A DNA stretch of 64,000 bases, taken from the NCBI GenBank assembly GCA_023053575.1, contig JAKZAP010000018.1, positions 16,024,202 through 16,088,201 of the forward strand, given 5' to 3'. This DNA is from Branchinecta lynchi. Its lineage: Eukaryota; Arthropoda; Branchiopoda; Anostraca; Branchinectidae. The first letter of the stretch is position 1. Each line of letters opens with the position of its first letter. Shown here piece after piece: positions 46,225 to 57,185 of this stretch. The notes beneath the pieces are model-generated. The model was not told the DNA's origin, ran no database searches, and saw nothing but the letters and a program-made list of their open reading frames with translations. The translations under genes were made by a program, and so were the position numbers.

Positions 46225-47419
46225 GTAAGTTTATTTGTATAAAATGCTCCACTTGCAATCGTAGGGCCGTCGCAACTGGCTCGTCCAGACCTGGCGTTCT
46301 CTCATTGGCTGAAAATCGCCAAAATGACCGCTTACGAAACGTTACAATGGCTTCCGACAGCTCAGGATTGCCAGTGGAGGACCCACTTGAAGTGGGTAAG
46401 ACGATCAGGCTTTCCCGGCCGGATTTTCTACATTTTCATCATCAGGTTGAAAAAACTTCAACCTTTACATATGGAAGTTATGATGTTGCTAAAATCCGGG
46501 CAGGAATTCCAGTCCGGGGCTCCCAGTCCCCATCGTGTGTTCGCACTATTAATTCTGGGCTAATGATTTGGAGAAGAAATGAAGTGTGTCGTGGGCGTGA
46601 TAGTTAGGCTAACTTTTAAGAAGTTGCACATTCGAGTGACCTCTGTAAGAGGGATGCAAGATAGGCGACGCCTTTTTGGTAAGCGTACTTTCCTAAAGTT
46701 TCGAAAAGTATTAAGTAAGTATATAAATATGGAAAAACGCCACCCTTTCAGTAGCAAAGTTTTCAAGGCGTATCCCTTGAAGCAAAATTGTAAATTTAAC
46801 CGGCATAGACAGCTGGACTTGGGACAGACCTAAAAAGCAGAGCTCTGGGCTGGACCGTTCCCTCAGATCGAACGTAAATACAAGTAGTCAATTAAATTTG
46901 AAAAGGGTTATGATAAAAGTGATAAGTGCGCAAAGGTTTCCGAAGAGGAATTAAAAAAAGAAATAGCATCTCTCTTTGTTTACAAAAAAAAAATTGGTGG
47001 ATTGATTGCACTTGGACTACGGCAGATTCCGCCATATCTCACAATAGATACGCGTTCCGATCCAACTACTGCATTCACCACGTCGTCATTCCGTCTAATC
47101 TCTGCTGGTTTTCTCAAATATTACTGAACCGTCTCAGATAATGTCAGCCTCGCTCGGCCCGCTTTGATTGTAATAAGAAAAACTTGCGTAATTAGTATTC
47201 CTGACCAGTGAGCTCCGCGGAAGCAAATAATCCCTAGCCTGGTCCCCCGTGAAAAGATCAACAATGCTACAAAAAATCACCAAATTAGCCTTTTTTTGTG
47301 TTGATTTTTAAGTTTAACGTTTTGATTTGTTGCTATTTTGTTGTTGTGTAATTTATAAAAATTTTACTATGTTAAAGCACAATTGTATAAAATTGTGTGT
47401 GACGAGAGAACAAATATTC
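46225..47419 (+). other. PCCA intron, unassigned part
   Basis: Overlapping frames at 46305-46607 and 46579-46833 lack recognisable domains. No further exon was found. Confidence 0.5.
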
Positions 47420-49690
47420 GGTTTTTTATGGCGCTTGCCCTTCGGTCAAGTGCCATATAGCGATCGCAATTTCTGTCCGTCCCTTGGTCTGTCTGTCGGT
47501 CCGGGTTTTGCTAGTTTGGGCACTGCCACATAAGCTAGGACGCTGAAACTTGGCAGGCATTTCAGGGACCCTAAAAGAATAAGTTAGAAATAGTGACTTA
47601 CCCCGGTCCGAGCATCGTGGGGGGAGTGGAGGGAGGGGGAATCCGGAATATTGAGGTATTTATAACCTTTGAACGGGTGATTGGATCTTAATGAAACTTG
47701 ATATTAAAAAGACATCGTGTCTCAGACGAACCACTTCAAATCCGAACCGGATCCGGTGACTTTGGGGGAGTTGGAGGGGGAACCGGAAATCTTGGGAAAC
47801 ACTAGAGTGGAGGGATTGGGATGAAACTTGGTGGGAAGAACACGCACAAGTCCTAGATACATCAGTGACATAACCGGACCGATTCGAGCACTGTGGGGGG
47901 AGCAGGGGAGGGGAATTCTGGTGATCAAGCGAGTTCGGTACTTCTTGATGTAATAGGATGATGAAACTCGGCAGGAATATGAGGGATCCGAATTGACAGA
48001 CTTGAGAATATTCGTTTGCACGATCCGAACATGTGACTTTTGGGGGAGTTGGAGGGGGGGGGGTACCGGAAATCTTGGGAAACGCTAGAGTAGAGGGATC
48101 GGGATGAAACTTGGTGGGAAGAACAATCACAAGTTATAGATACATCATTGACATAACCGTACCGGATTCGAGCACTGTGGAGGGAGCTGGGGGGGGGGGG
48201 GGCGGATTCTGGTGATCCAACGTGTTCGGTACTTCCTGATGTAACAGGATGATGAAACTCGGCAGGAGTATGAGGAATCCGAATTGACAGACTTGAGAAT
48301 AGTCGTTTGCACGATCCAAACGTCGTTGGGAGACCGAAGGGATGGGGAATCTGGAATGTAGTAGCATTTATAACTTTCGAAGGGGCGACCGGATTTGAAT
48401 GAAACTTGGTAAGTCATAAGGGCTATTGTCTCATATGTTCCATGTAAAGTCCTGACCAGATCTGATATTTCTTTTGGGGGGAAGGGGGGTAGTTGGACGG
48501 GGGCACCGGAGTTCTTTTGAAACGCTTAGTGTCGAGGGATCGGGATGGAATTTGGTGGGAAGAACAAGCATAAGCATTAGTGTTCTTGACAAAACCTGAT
48601 CATATTGGGGCTCTTTGGGGAAATTGGAGGGGGTTTCCCGGAATTTCCAGCATTCCGGAATTCCGTCGGTTGCGGAAATTTTTTTCGATTCAAGTGAAAC
48701 TTTACAGGTGATAAGAACTGATGACCTAGGTATGCAAAGCATACGCCCCTCATAAAATTCCTCTCAGATTAGTTCTTTTTTGGCCGCTAGGTGGGTTATC
48801 GTAAAGTAAACAATGACACGTTAATTCTTTGTGAACCTTTATCCAGGTTTATTCTGCTATTTTCAATTCTACTTAAATCTATTCATGTTTAAAACTGTTT
48901 AAAGTGCTTCTTCCCCTCTTTTTGCTTTACCCAACTCTGTTCTGCCAAGCGTCACCAAGTTTGTCATTTCTGGTTTCCGACTTCAGTGCTGAGTGCTGGC
49001 TTTCCACGGGGCTAATGCGCGACTCAATATGAAGCGAAAGTCTAATCGCTCATTCACCCATCAGATAACTTATCCCCAGATCTCACGTGTGATTGTAATC
49101 GTTCCTCTAGCGCGTCTGGCGGCGATTCGTCATCGGATTTTATGAAGGACGTATATGTACGAAGTCCGTGCGGCCACGGTTGGGGGAGGGGGAAAACTTT
49201 GTGTCCGGAAACTTTGTGACATGCACACAAACCAAAAGGACGGGCAGAATGGGATGCAAGTTGGACAGTAACAAGTTTATGCGGCCTAGATTTGTCATTT
49301 GGCGTCCGAACCGGATCTGACCAAGGTAGGAGGAGGATGAAGCGGGAACCGAAAATTTGCAGATATGCTCCGATTCCAGTTAAACTTGATGGACGGGAGG
49401 AGGAGGTGTTAGAGATGCGAAGTTTATGTGCCCGAGTCGTATTCGGCCACAGTGGGGGGGGGGGGGTGGAGGGGGAGTCCTAGAAATGTTAAACGAGTGA
49501 GGTGATTGAATGGAACTTGGAAAGTAGAGAGATCATATGCCTTATACGACATATTTCAGGGTCTGGACGGAACTGAGCACGGTGGGGAGGGTATCGGAAT
49601 TTCCGGGAAAATGCCAGATTTATTTTCTCGTTGCTCACGCCCCCTACTCGTAACAAGTGCCATATGAGCTCGTAGCTCTTGTTGTTAATG
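47420..49690 (+). repeat. Family B element, longest copy B4, inside the PCCA intron
   Basis: Begins with the hairpin GGCGCTTGCCCTTCGGTCAA/GTGCC (47431-47455), then TATAGCGATCGCAATTTCTG and GTCCGTCC-type repeats. Many ~150-170 bp units follow with GATGAAACTTGGTGGGAAGA, CCGGATCCGGTGACTTTGG and G-runs. It ends with GTAACAAGTGCCATATGAGC and TCGTAGCTCTTGTTG. About 2.27 kb. Confidence 0.88.
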
Positions 49691-51018
49691 CCGTAAGGAA
49701 TGTTTTAGAAGAATAAAGACCGATTGATTGAAAAACCTTCGCCACGATTTCTTCTTTTGGTGATTTTTTTTTGTAATTGGTGATCTTCTGGTATGGCAGC
49801 ACTGGCTGTTTTGGGTAGGTAATATCCGGCAGGACTTGCCACCGTGCGATATATTTTATTCTAATTCACAATCATCGGCAAATAACGTTCAGCCCTGAGC
49901 AAAATAGGCCATGCTGTAGCATGAAGTTGGGGTCGTAGAGGACCAATAGTACTAGAACCTCTTTTTTTTTCAACACGCGTAGCATCTTTTCTTGTTCATT
50001 CTCACAGAGTTACAGTTCTTAATTTTTGGTCCATGGCTCCGATGTCTGTGATGTTAATATTTTTCTTTCTGTCTCTTTTTAAACTAAACTCAAAATGTCC
50101 TTCAAAAGTGATTATCCGTGCGAAATAATTTTATATTAAGCCATCTGTCAGTTTGGGCTGAAGGAGTATTTAAAACCATTTTGTATTATATTGGAGCCTG
50201 CTTGTAAGCATGCGCATTTCCAACCAGCGTTTGTAATTGACTTAAACCGGCAAATTGTTACGGAAAATGGGGTAGGCCTATATGATTGTTTTTCTGGCCT
50301 TTGGGAACTTTCCCTCACTCAAAATGATTGAAGTTATGTTGTGAATTATACCCTAAAGCAAATGAACTCGAATCTTGTAGGATAAGGAAAACAACAAGAT
50401 TCAATTGAAAGCCAAATGGTTATCGAAACAAAAACAAATAAAAACTGGAACCAATCATTCTTTATTAATAACCCAGTAAAGGCATCATTTTCGATGTTGC
50501 AAAGTTTATTTATTTATTTATTTATTCATTTATTTCCCTCAGAACTGATGAGTACAAAATAATGTATAAAAAGTATAAAAAGTGTGCCTGAAGAATCTTG
50601 CCAGCCTCCTCTCATCTTCAGATTGACGACTACCAATCATACTACTAATTCATTCTTCGTCGAACACCCTTACAATATTAGCAAACTCTTTATGTGTGAA
50701 CTCTCTTTATTCATAATGCTCATACATGACATGCATCACACTTCTTATTATTTCATTTTGTTATGGTCAATGTTTTCATGCATGTCTTTTCTTTTTTATT
50801 GCTCCGCTTTAACCAAGAAGCTTTTTTTTGGTCTTAAATAGATAAATTCTCATCTCCACACATTGGACAGGAACCTTTAGGACATTCGTACGTTCACACA
50901 TTGAACGTTCGGAAGAACTTCCAGTATTCTTTATTCTGTTTCCAAGGCGCAGATAATCTGCCCTAAAGCCTGGTTGGCTACATGAGCTCTTTGAAATGAC
51001 TTTTCTTTCGTTTATTAG
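49691..51018 (+). other. PCCA intron, unassigned part
   Basis: A retroelement-like tail (AATAAAGACCGATTGATTG) at 49714-49733 and a (TTTA)n tract at 50508-50535. No exon seen. Confidence 0.5.
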
Positions 51019-51186
51019 CTACATGTCAAGCTTGCCGACGAGGCTATCTGCATTGGGCCTGCTGCAACCCGAGAATCATACCTGAACATGGACAAAATCT
51101 TGGACGCCGTCCGAACCACTGGGGCCCAGGCCGTCCACCCAGGGTATGGATTCCTCTCGGAGAATGCAGAATTCGTCAAGATCCTG
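51019..51186 (+). CDS. PCCA: Propionyl-CoA carboxylase alpha subunit, second exon of the biotin carboxylase domain
   Basis: A 56-codon exon, phase 0 at both ends, acceptor TTTATTAG, donor GTGAGT. It reads [50 protein letters not shown]. The [10 protein letters not shown] block is invariant across biotin carboxylases and leads to the ATP-grasp domain. It joins in frame to the exon at 46015-46224. Next expected is a segment with an FIGP block; none was found up to 64000, so the following intron is probably longer than 12.8 kb. Alternative carboxylases (pyruvate or methylcrotonoyl) share these motifs, but the [20 protein letters not shown] wording is PCCA-like. Confidence 0.95.
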
Positions 51187-51239
51187 GTGAGTTCTTTTGC
51201 TTTTATAGCCGCGTTTTAATTGAGACAATTTGAGCCTTG

Positions 51240-51550
51240 TCGAGGTCTAATGGTTTTCACCATCTTGTTCAGCATGTTTTCTTACCCCTAAATCAGACAT
51301 TTAATCAACTTCAAATGAAACTTTTACTTTTAACAAACTTTCCGGTTTTTGCCGGATTCTGGACAAGTAGTAACTACTTTTCCGGCGAGAAAATAATATT
51401 CACAATCATGCTCAGCATGTCTCCGCCTAATCAACATTTAATCAACTTCCAATGAAACTTTTACTTTTAACCAACTTTCCGGTTTTTGCCGGATTCCGGA
51501 CGAACTACTTGTCGAGCGAGAAAATGGTTTTCGCCATCGTGTTCAGCATG
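51240..51550 (-). repeat. Family A fragment, copy A9
   Basis: Two and a half ~120-135 bp units with CTTTCCGGTTTTTGCCGGAT and TCAGCATGT. Starts about 55 bp after the PCCA exon donor. Confidence 0.8.
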
Positions 51551-51554
51551 TTCT

Positions 51555-51868
51555 CGCATATGCAGTTTCATATACCGCACTCGGCATATCTGGAAATACC
51601 TTAAATCTGGATCACCGGAATTCCGGAGCCCCCCACCCAACTCCCCTAGTGCCCGGATACGGTCCGGTTCTGTCAACGATGCATATAGGGCTTGTACTTG
51701 TTCTTCCCATCAAGTTGTAGTTTCATCTTCCTAGCATACCTTGAAGTACCGTATATCGGGATCACCGGAATTCCGGAGCCCCCGACCCAATTCCCCAACA
51801 GTGTCCGGATCCGATGCGGTTCTGTCAACAACGTATCTAGGGCTTTTACTTGTTCTTCCCATCAAGTT

Positions 51869-51870
<2 letters not shown>
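51555..51870 (-). repeat. Family B fragment, copy B5
   Basis: Two units of ~160 bp, each with GATCACCGGAATTCCGGAGC and GCTTGTACTTGTTCTTCCCA-like segments. Joined to (TTTA)n at 51866-51908. Strand is relative to copy B4. Confidence 0.75.
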
Positions 51871-51899
<29 letters not shown>

Positions 51900-51909
51900 T
51901 TCATTTATT

Positions 51910-52984
51910 TCCCTCAAGATTGAGGAGTACAACTTATAAATTGTAAAACAAAATCATTCCTAAATCAACTAAACTCCTTCAATAAAATACTGTGAAATAA
52001 TATACAAAATACACTTCAACAACTAACTTATAATTACTTACGTATCGCACTAATCACTTCTTAAAAAATGGGTACAGGTTGTGGGTTAGGAGGGTTTCCG
52101 CTGCTTTTTTGGTCCATTCATTCTGAGCGTATCACAAGATTTCTGGTTCCTACTTTTAAACTTGATCGATTGATTCAGTTGACATACGTCCGCCACATTT
52201 TATTAGAGCTATATTTCGGCCCTTCTTGACAAGGGTCGTCGAAAATGCCCTGTCATCTGTAACAAGGTGTGACAATTACCTCTTCTTGTCAGATAAGAAG
52301 GTCCTATTTGGTTATCAGCTGTTTGTTTTTATTAGAGGTCTTTTCACAAATAAAAGAGCTCCAGATTTGAAAAAGATGATGCATTTCACAACTGCCCTCT
52401 CCCCAAATAAGCTGGAGGTAAGTGGCAATTGGTGTACCTGAGTTTTACAAAATTTGGGCAAATGAACTGTATACTGCGTTTTATTTGCAACAGTTGGCAG
52501 GAGAGTCGTTCACCTAGCAGGACCTAAATAAAACTGCATTTTGCTTTGTCAAGGCCGAAAAGGGAGATAGGACGAGACAAGTGAGAACCAAATAAAACGC
52601 GGCTTAAAGGACCTCAAGCCTTATTTAGTATTCAACCTACAGTATTTTAAAATATTTGAATACTTTAAAACTGTCCTGTGCTTTCAACAGATAACCGACG
52701 ATTTTGGCTGTTTTCAGCCTTTTCCGAGACCCGTTGACTTACAGCGAAAACAGAGAACAAATTTACGTAACCGTTATTATATGGAAAAACTTCTCGCAGC
52801 CAACAGTCGATAGCGTGATACACATTGAAGGTAGCAAAACACGGCAAGTGAGAAAATCAGCGTGGTTTTGTTGTACCGTACGAAATTGGGGCCTCCGGGT
52901 TCAGAAATATATGGAGGGATTACGGGAGTAGGTTACGTTCGTATTATAGGTAAGGCAGGTCCTTTAAGTCTTCATTGTCAAAGA
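51910..52984. other. Dispersed repeat and unassigned sequence
   Basis: 52115-52245 (ATTCTGAGCGTATCACAAG ... CCACATTTTATTAGAGCTAT ... CCTTCTTGACAAGGGTCG) recurs inverted at 60927-61067. A frame at 52226-52440 is followed by GTAAGT but has no recognisable domain. Confidence 0.5.
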
Positions 52985-53345
52985 TCAATCTGGCTGTGAC
53001 AGTTTGCTCCCTAGCTTAGACCTTAGTTCCCCCTCTGCCGCCAGAGGCACCCAGGGCATCGAGAAAGATGCGCCAGTCGTCCGCTGCCCAGACGTCTTTC
53101 CCACTATGATTTGACTATTAGTTGCCCCGCTAGTAGTTGCGACAAAGCCTATTTTTCGGCCTTCCTCTTCTTTGGGTTCCCTCAAGGCCCAGTACCGTTC
53201 TGGGCAGTCTAACTTCCGCAGTACGGATAGAATGTCCCATGTAGTGCCACCTTCGTTGCCGTATTGTCAAGTCTGTTACTAGGTATGGCGTGAGATACTG
53301 CGAACCGTCTGGTTCGTTACGTGGTGTCTGTTCCACTAGGATGTA
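52985..53345 (-). mobile_element. RTE-like retrotransposon 3' end, frame-shifted
   Basis: On the minus strand: IRQRRWHYMGHSIRTAEVRLPR and RRGRPKNRL (each within the limit when read separately), the tail motif of endonuclease/RT elements (R-x-R-W-x-G-H...G-x-R-x-x-G-R-P). After a stop, in another frame, ADDWRIFLDALGASGGRG, also typical. Dead copy. Confidence 0.83.
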
Positions 53346-54229
53346 ATCTTAGACTGGCTTTGGGACTGTTGTTGCCTATTGGAATCTTAGTAAAACAAAA
53401 ACAAAAAAAGGTTTTTAAAATCAAGTAGATTTTTATTACTTAAACTACCGCCGTAGCTTACTCATACTGTCAATGCAACCTACTTATACGTAATTGAACT
53501 CATTAATTCCTAAACACGGATACCAGTTTCATATGGTACATTCTAAACCCACTAACGACACATTACTAATCTTTGCACTTGCCACAACCCATTACTTTCC
53601 TACGAATTATGTTCCCGACCGAGTGTTCGCGTGTCATGCTATTGGTGCGTAGAAACGTTTGTCTTGCCGAGGTTTTGCTAGAGATCAGTGGGTCCGGGAA
53701 AAGGCTTAAGACAGCGAAAGCCATGGATACTTTGTTAAAAGCAGAGCCTAGTTTTTTTTGTTGTTTGAATACTGGTACATAAACAGTAAATAGTGCGAGG
53801 TGTGCTTTAAGAACAGATAAAAATAGGCCTATTCAGATCAGTTCGCTGTGGCGTGACCGCAATTCTCCAGGGGATTTGTACGAGTGCAAGGAAATCAGTT
53901 ACAGCAGGTAGTTGTATGTAACATCTGTATACATCCTATTACTTGATCGTAAAGATGATGGAAGGTTAATTTAAATTTTGGCTAAGTGTGAGTAAATCTG
54001 TGGGTTCATTTGATGTTAACAATGAATCATAGAACAGGGATTATTGGTTTGGAGTGTTATTTATGAGTATCCTCGGGCTTTGTGTGGTATAGCCTCCGCG
54101 CTCATACAGTCGTTAAGACGGGGACCTTCGATTAGGAAAGTTCTTGGAGTTTCTTTATTTATTGGATAAGCTCAAGAACATGACTGTGGTATAAATCACA
54201 TTTATTCAGTCAAGTGCTGTTACGATTTA
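53346..54229. other. No gene seen
   Basis: Unassigned; a 69-codon frame at 53573-53782 shows no domain. Confidence 0.4.
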
Positions 54230-54513
54230 GGTTGCGTTCCGGGACTTAACGACCGTTAACAAATTTTTAACAGTTGTTTACTTTTTGCGTTCCACCTTTC
54301 GGATTTCAAAATTTAAGCTCCGCCCACCTACAATTTCCGTTCCAGAGCATAACGATTGTTAACTATTTTGTAACGATGGTCGGTGATCATCGTTGCAAAA
54401 TAGTTAACAGTTGTAGAACTGGGAAAAGTTAACGATCGTTAAAGCTACAGTTAGCTTCGCCCCGAAGTAAAGTTAACGATTGTTAACAATTGTTAAGTTT
54501 GGGGAACGCAACC
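54230..54513. mobile_element. Harbinger-type MITE with TTA target duplication
   Basis: 284 bp; ends GGTTGCGTTCC...GGAACGCAACC, arms of ~32 bp also containing ACTTAAC...GTTAAC. Flanked by TTA at 54227-54229 and 54514-54516. The centre is itself palindromic (AACTATTTTGTAACGATG ... CATCGTTGCAAAATAGTT). It lies just beyond the 3' end of the receptor gene. Confidence 0.9.
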
Positions 54514-54637
54514 TTAATGTTCAAAGTCATTATTTGCTTCTTCTGAGGCGCTTTCACATGGGATGAGGCTCCACCCACACCACCCCTACTCCACCCCAGG
54601 GTTTATCGAAGCAACGCCACTGTTTCAGTTCCCTACT

Positions 54638-55537
54638 CTACCCTTTACGGAAGAGCTGTTTTATCTCATTCCGGATCACATCACTTAAGACTATATAAAC
54701 CACGAAGGCCATCGAGTACCAAAGCAGCACGAAGTCACACGATAGACGCACTAGCAGGAACCCTTCATCACCCAGCATGAAATCACTGTCGGGCAAAATG
54801 AAACTGAGCCGAAAATAGGGTCCCGTTACAAAAATCGCAAGAATGATGGCGTTGACTTCAGCATTCACGAGGTTCTTCTGTTTTAAAGTCGCCTTTTGAA
54901 TGTTGAACACTTTGCGGCGATTGTTCCCAAATACGGCCATGTTAAAAAAGACGCTGAGAATTATGGGTAGGGTCACGAACAAGAAATAAATCTGAAACTT
55001 TCGTTGGGAGATGAAGACCTCAGGGGTTCCGTTGCAGTAGTTGTACACGGCTTGGTTTCGGACAGTCAAAATACCCGCGCAAATCGGAGCGGTCGCTAAA
55101 ATCCCAAAGGCCAGCCCTATGAGAACTTGCTTTTTCGAAGATAGTTTCGTAGCCAGCTTAGGGTACACTGTCAAAATGCAGCGTATTATTGTTGTAGCTT
55201 GGTAGAAAACCAAATCAGTTATGAACATCATGTACTCAACCACTCCTTGTGCCCAGCACAAGTAAGGGGAGAGGGGTTGGAAACTCCATCCTAAAAGGCA
55301 CCCGCTGACAAACGTAGTACAGGTTAGATGAGTAATCGCTGGTACTAGGGTGAGCTTGTCTAGGACCGACAGGTTCCGTTCGGACTTTGTTATAGCCAGA
55401 AGCATAGTGATCATCAAAGTTGCCACGGGGACGTATGCAATTATCGTAGACGATATGGTAAGGGTGGTGTAAGGATTCCAAGGGAGTGTGGACTTTTCAG
55501 TCAAGTTGGTAGGGAAGCGCAATGTTTGGTTGTCCAT
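54638..55537 (-). CDS. Single-exon seven-transmembrane receptor, rhodopsin-like
   Basis: 299 residues from ATG to stop without intron. The short N-terminus has two N-glycosylation sequons (NQT at 3, NLT at 11). Seven hydrophobic segments fall at about 24-49, 57-84, 94-120, 136-158, 181-206, 222-247 and 259-285. Cys94 at the top of helix 3 and Cys168 in extracellular loop 2 would form the usual class A disulfide. Prolines sit in helices 2 (66), 5 (191) and 6 (240). The DRY motif is replaced by IRC (118-120), keeping only the arginine, and NPxxY is not present in helix 7 (WYSMAFVVY). A basic NNRRK loop and a very short tail follow. Ligand unknown. Chemosensory or lineage-expanded orphan receptors are plausible. 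Lies downstream of PCCA exons on the opposite strand. Confidence 0.85.
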   Translation of the reverse strand: MDNQTLRFPTNLTEKSTLPWNPYTTLTISSTIIAYVPVATLMITMLLAITKSERNLSVLDKLTLVPAITHLTCTTFVSGCLLGWSFQPLSPYLCWAQGVVEYMMFITDLVFYQATTIIRCILTVYPKLATKLSSKKQVLIGLAFGILATAPICAGILTVRNQAVYNYCNGTPEVFISQRKFQIYFLFVTLPIILSVFFNMAVFGNNRRKVFNIQKATLKQKNLVNAEVNAIILAIFVTGPYFRLSFILPDSDFMLGDEGFLLVRLSCDFVLLWYSMAFVVYIVLSDVIRNEIKQLFRKG

Positions 55538-56800
55538 CGTAGTTCGTCTTTAACTGTCTTCGTCTTTACTACTTATGTCGTTGAAGGGCAACTAGAGCTT
55601 TAAGTGGTTCTCCACTGGTTCCGGTCGGTGAGATATTTTCGAACATTTGAGTTTCTATTGGCTCCCTTGGTTCTTCGACACCTTTTCTTTTAAAGTTTCA
55701 AAGTCAGTGCAGAGACCGGCCGTACAAGAACAGAAGATATATTCCAGCTATGCATCAGGCTATTAATGAATTACTTAGTAGAAGAGATTCAACGGTTAAG
55801 CCTTTACCAGTTCTTCTGAAACATGATAGTGCGAGGTCGTGTGTTAGTGTCAGGCGTTCCGCTTTTTCAGTTGAACCAAAACTTAGTCCGCCTAAGTGTA
55901 GTGTGGTGTCTCTCAGTTTTGTTTCTGCTCCTGTAATAGTCTGCTGTACTGTGTCGGAGGTGGGACGGGTATTAGTTCAATTAATTAATCCACGTCTATT
56001 ATCCACCTTAAGGATTGGTATCGCCTAGTGACCGCTGTCTAAGAGAAAACCTTCCGGAGCACTGATAGTGCCAGACACTGCTTTAGAGTTAGCTCCAGGC
56101 TAAGCATAGAGACTTGCACAGAGACTTGGTCTAGACTAAATCATACAATTCGACTGGATGCCTTTTAAATGCGTTGACTTCAGTTTAAATCCTCGTCATA
56201 GCGACACCTACTCAACAAACTCTGATTGGCCACGCCATGCGTAACTAGCGCCACCAATCGTGTTCTCTTCCTAGATGGTCAATTACCATTTGAATAGAGT
56301 CTGGACTTTCTTTAAATTGGTTAGTTATTCTTCCCCTATTCTAACCGACAAGTGTGTCGCCACAGGCTCTCTTGCCTGTTAAAGGTTATCTCGTGAATAG
56401 GTGGTCTATTATAGGGAACACAAGTTACAACAAGTGTCGTTAGTTGCGTTTTTTTGTCGTCGCTAAGGACGACTGAATAAATTAGTTAGTTATTGCCGCA
56501 CTCACTCCAGTCAACTCTTAAAAGTCGAGGAAGTTTTTGGTCTGAACTGCAGTTTCCTTTTTTTTTCTGATTCTGTTTACTCGTACCTCAACCCCCTGAT
56601 CAGTTCCGGATTCCGGCCGGATTCTCGATCAGGTCCAAAACTAATAACATATTCCGATTCGGCGTGCTATTTTACTCTTTTACCAACAGCCTGACCATAT
56701 CAACGGATGAATGAATATATATATTTCCTATCTTTACGTAAATGTCAGTGATAGAGTATACGAAAAGAAATAGAGAAAAATGAACATTGAACACACACAT
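55538..56800. other. Upstream region of the receptor, no gene seen
   Basis: Should contain the receptor promoter on the minus strand; no convincing TATA or initiator was picked out. The 92-codon frame at 55750-56028 has no domain. Confidence 0.4.
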
Positions 56801-56991
56801 AATATAGATGACACTTTACACAAGGGACTTGTACCGTGACCAATACCATAAAGAATGAGACCCCGTCTTGTGGGTCCTGGTTTGTCTACGTGGCTCTGAC
56901 AAGGGAGTCCTAGACTTCTAAATTATATTCGAAAAATTCTTTATGGTATTGGTCACGGTACAAGTCCCTTGTGTAAAGTGCCATCTATATT
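56801..56991. mobile_element. Near-perfect 56-bp inverted repeat (hairpin element)
   Basis: Arms at 56801-56856 and 56936-56991 differ at one base (GATGACAC versus GATGGCAC). They contain CAAGGGACTTGTACCGTGAC, with a 79-bp loop that is G/T-rich. Likely a young MITE. Confidence 0.88.
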
Positions 56992-57113
56992 ATTAATTTC
57001 TGTGACATGGGTATGTGAACTGGTTAGATGAATTTGCCTTCAGGCGGGATCACTGTTCCTATGGCCGGCTTCTACCAGACTATTGTAGTGGTTTGCGAAC
57101 TCTGTTCACAAGC

Positions 57114-57185
57114 CCCTCGGTAGCTCAGTTGGTAGAGCGTCTGTCTTGTAAACAGAGGGCCTGGGTTCAAATCCCGGCTGAGGAG
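57114..57185 (+). tRNA. tRNA-Thr (anticodon TGT) or tRNA-derived SINE head
   Basis: Folds as a cloverleaf: D stem GCTC/GAGC, anticodon stem TCTGT/ACAGA with loop CTTGTAA (anticodon TGT, threonine), variable loop GGGC, T stem CTGGG/CCCGG with loop TTCAAAT. The A box (TAGCTCAGTTGG) and B box (GGTTCAAATCC) of RNA polymerase III promoters are intact. The acceptor stem has six pairs but a C-A mismatch at position 1-72. A poly-A tract begins about 27 bp downstream (57212) with no clear T-run terminator next to the gene, so it may be a SINE head, not a working tRNA. Confidence 0.75.

Noticed and set aside
52226..52440. Possible PCCA exon ending at a GTAAGT
   Set aside because: Translation does not resemble the expected FIGP/ATP-grasp segment.
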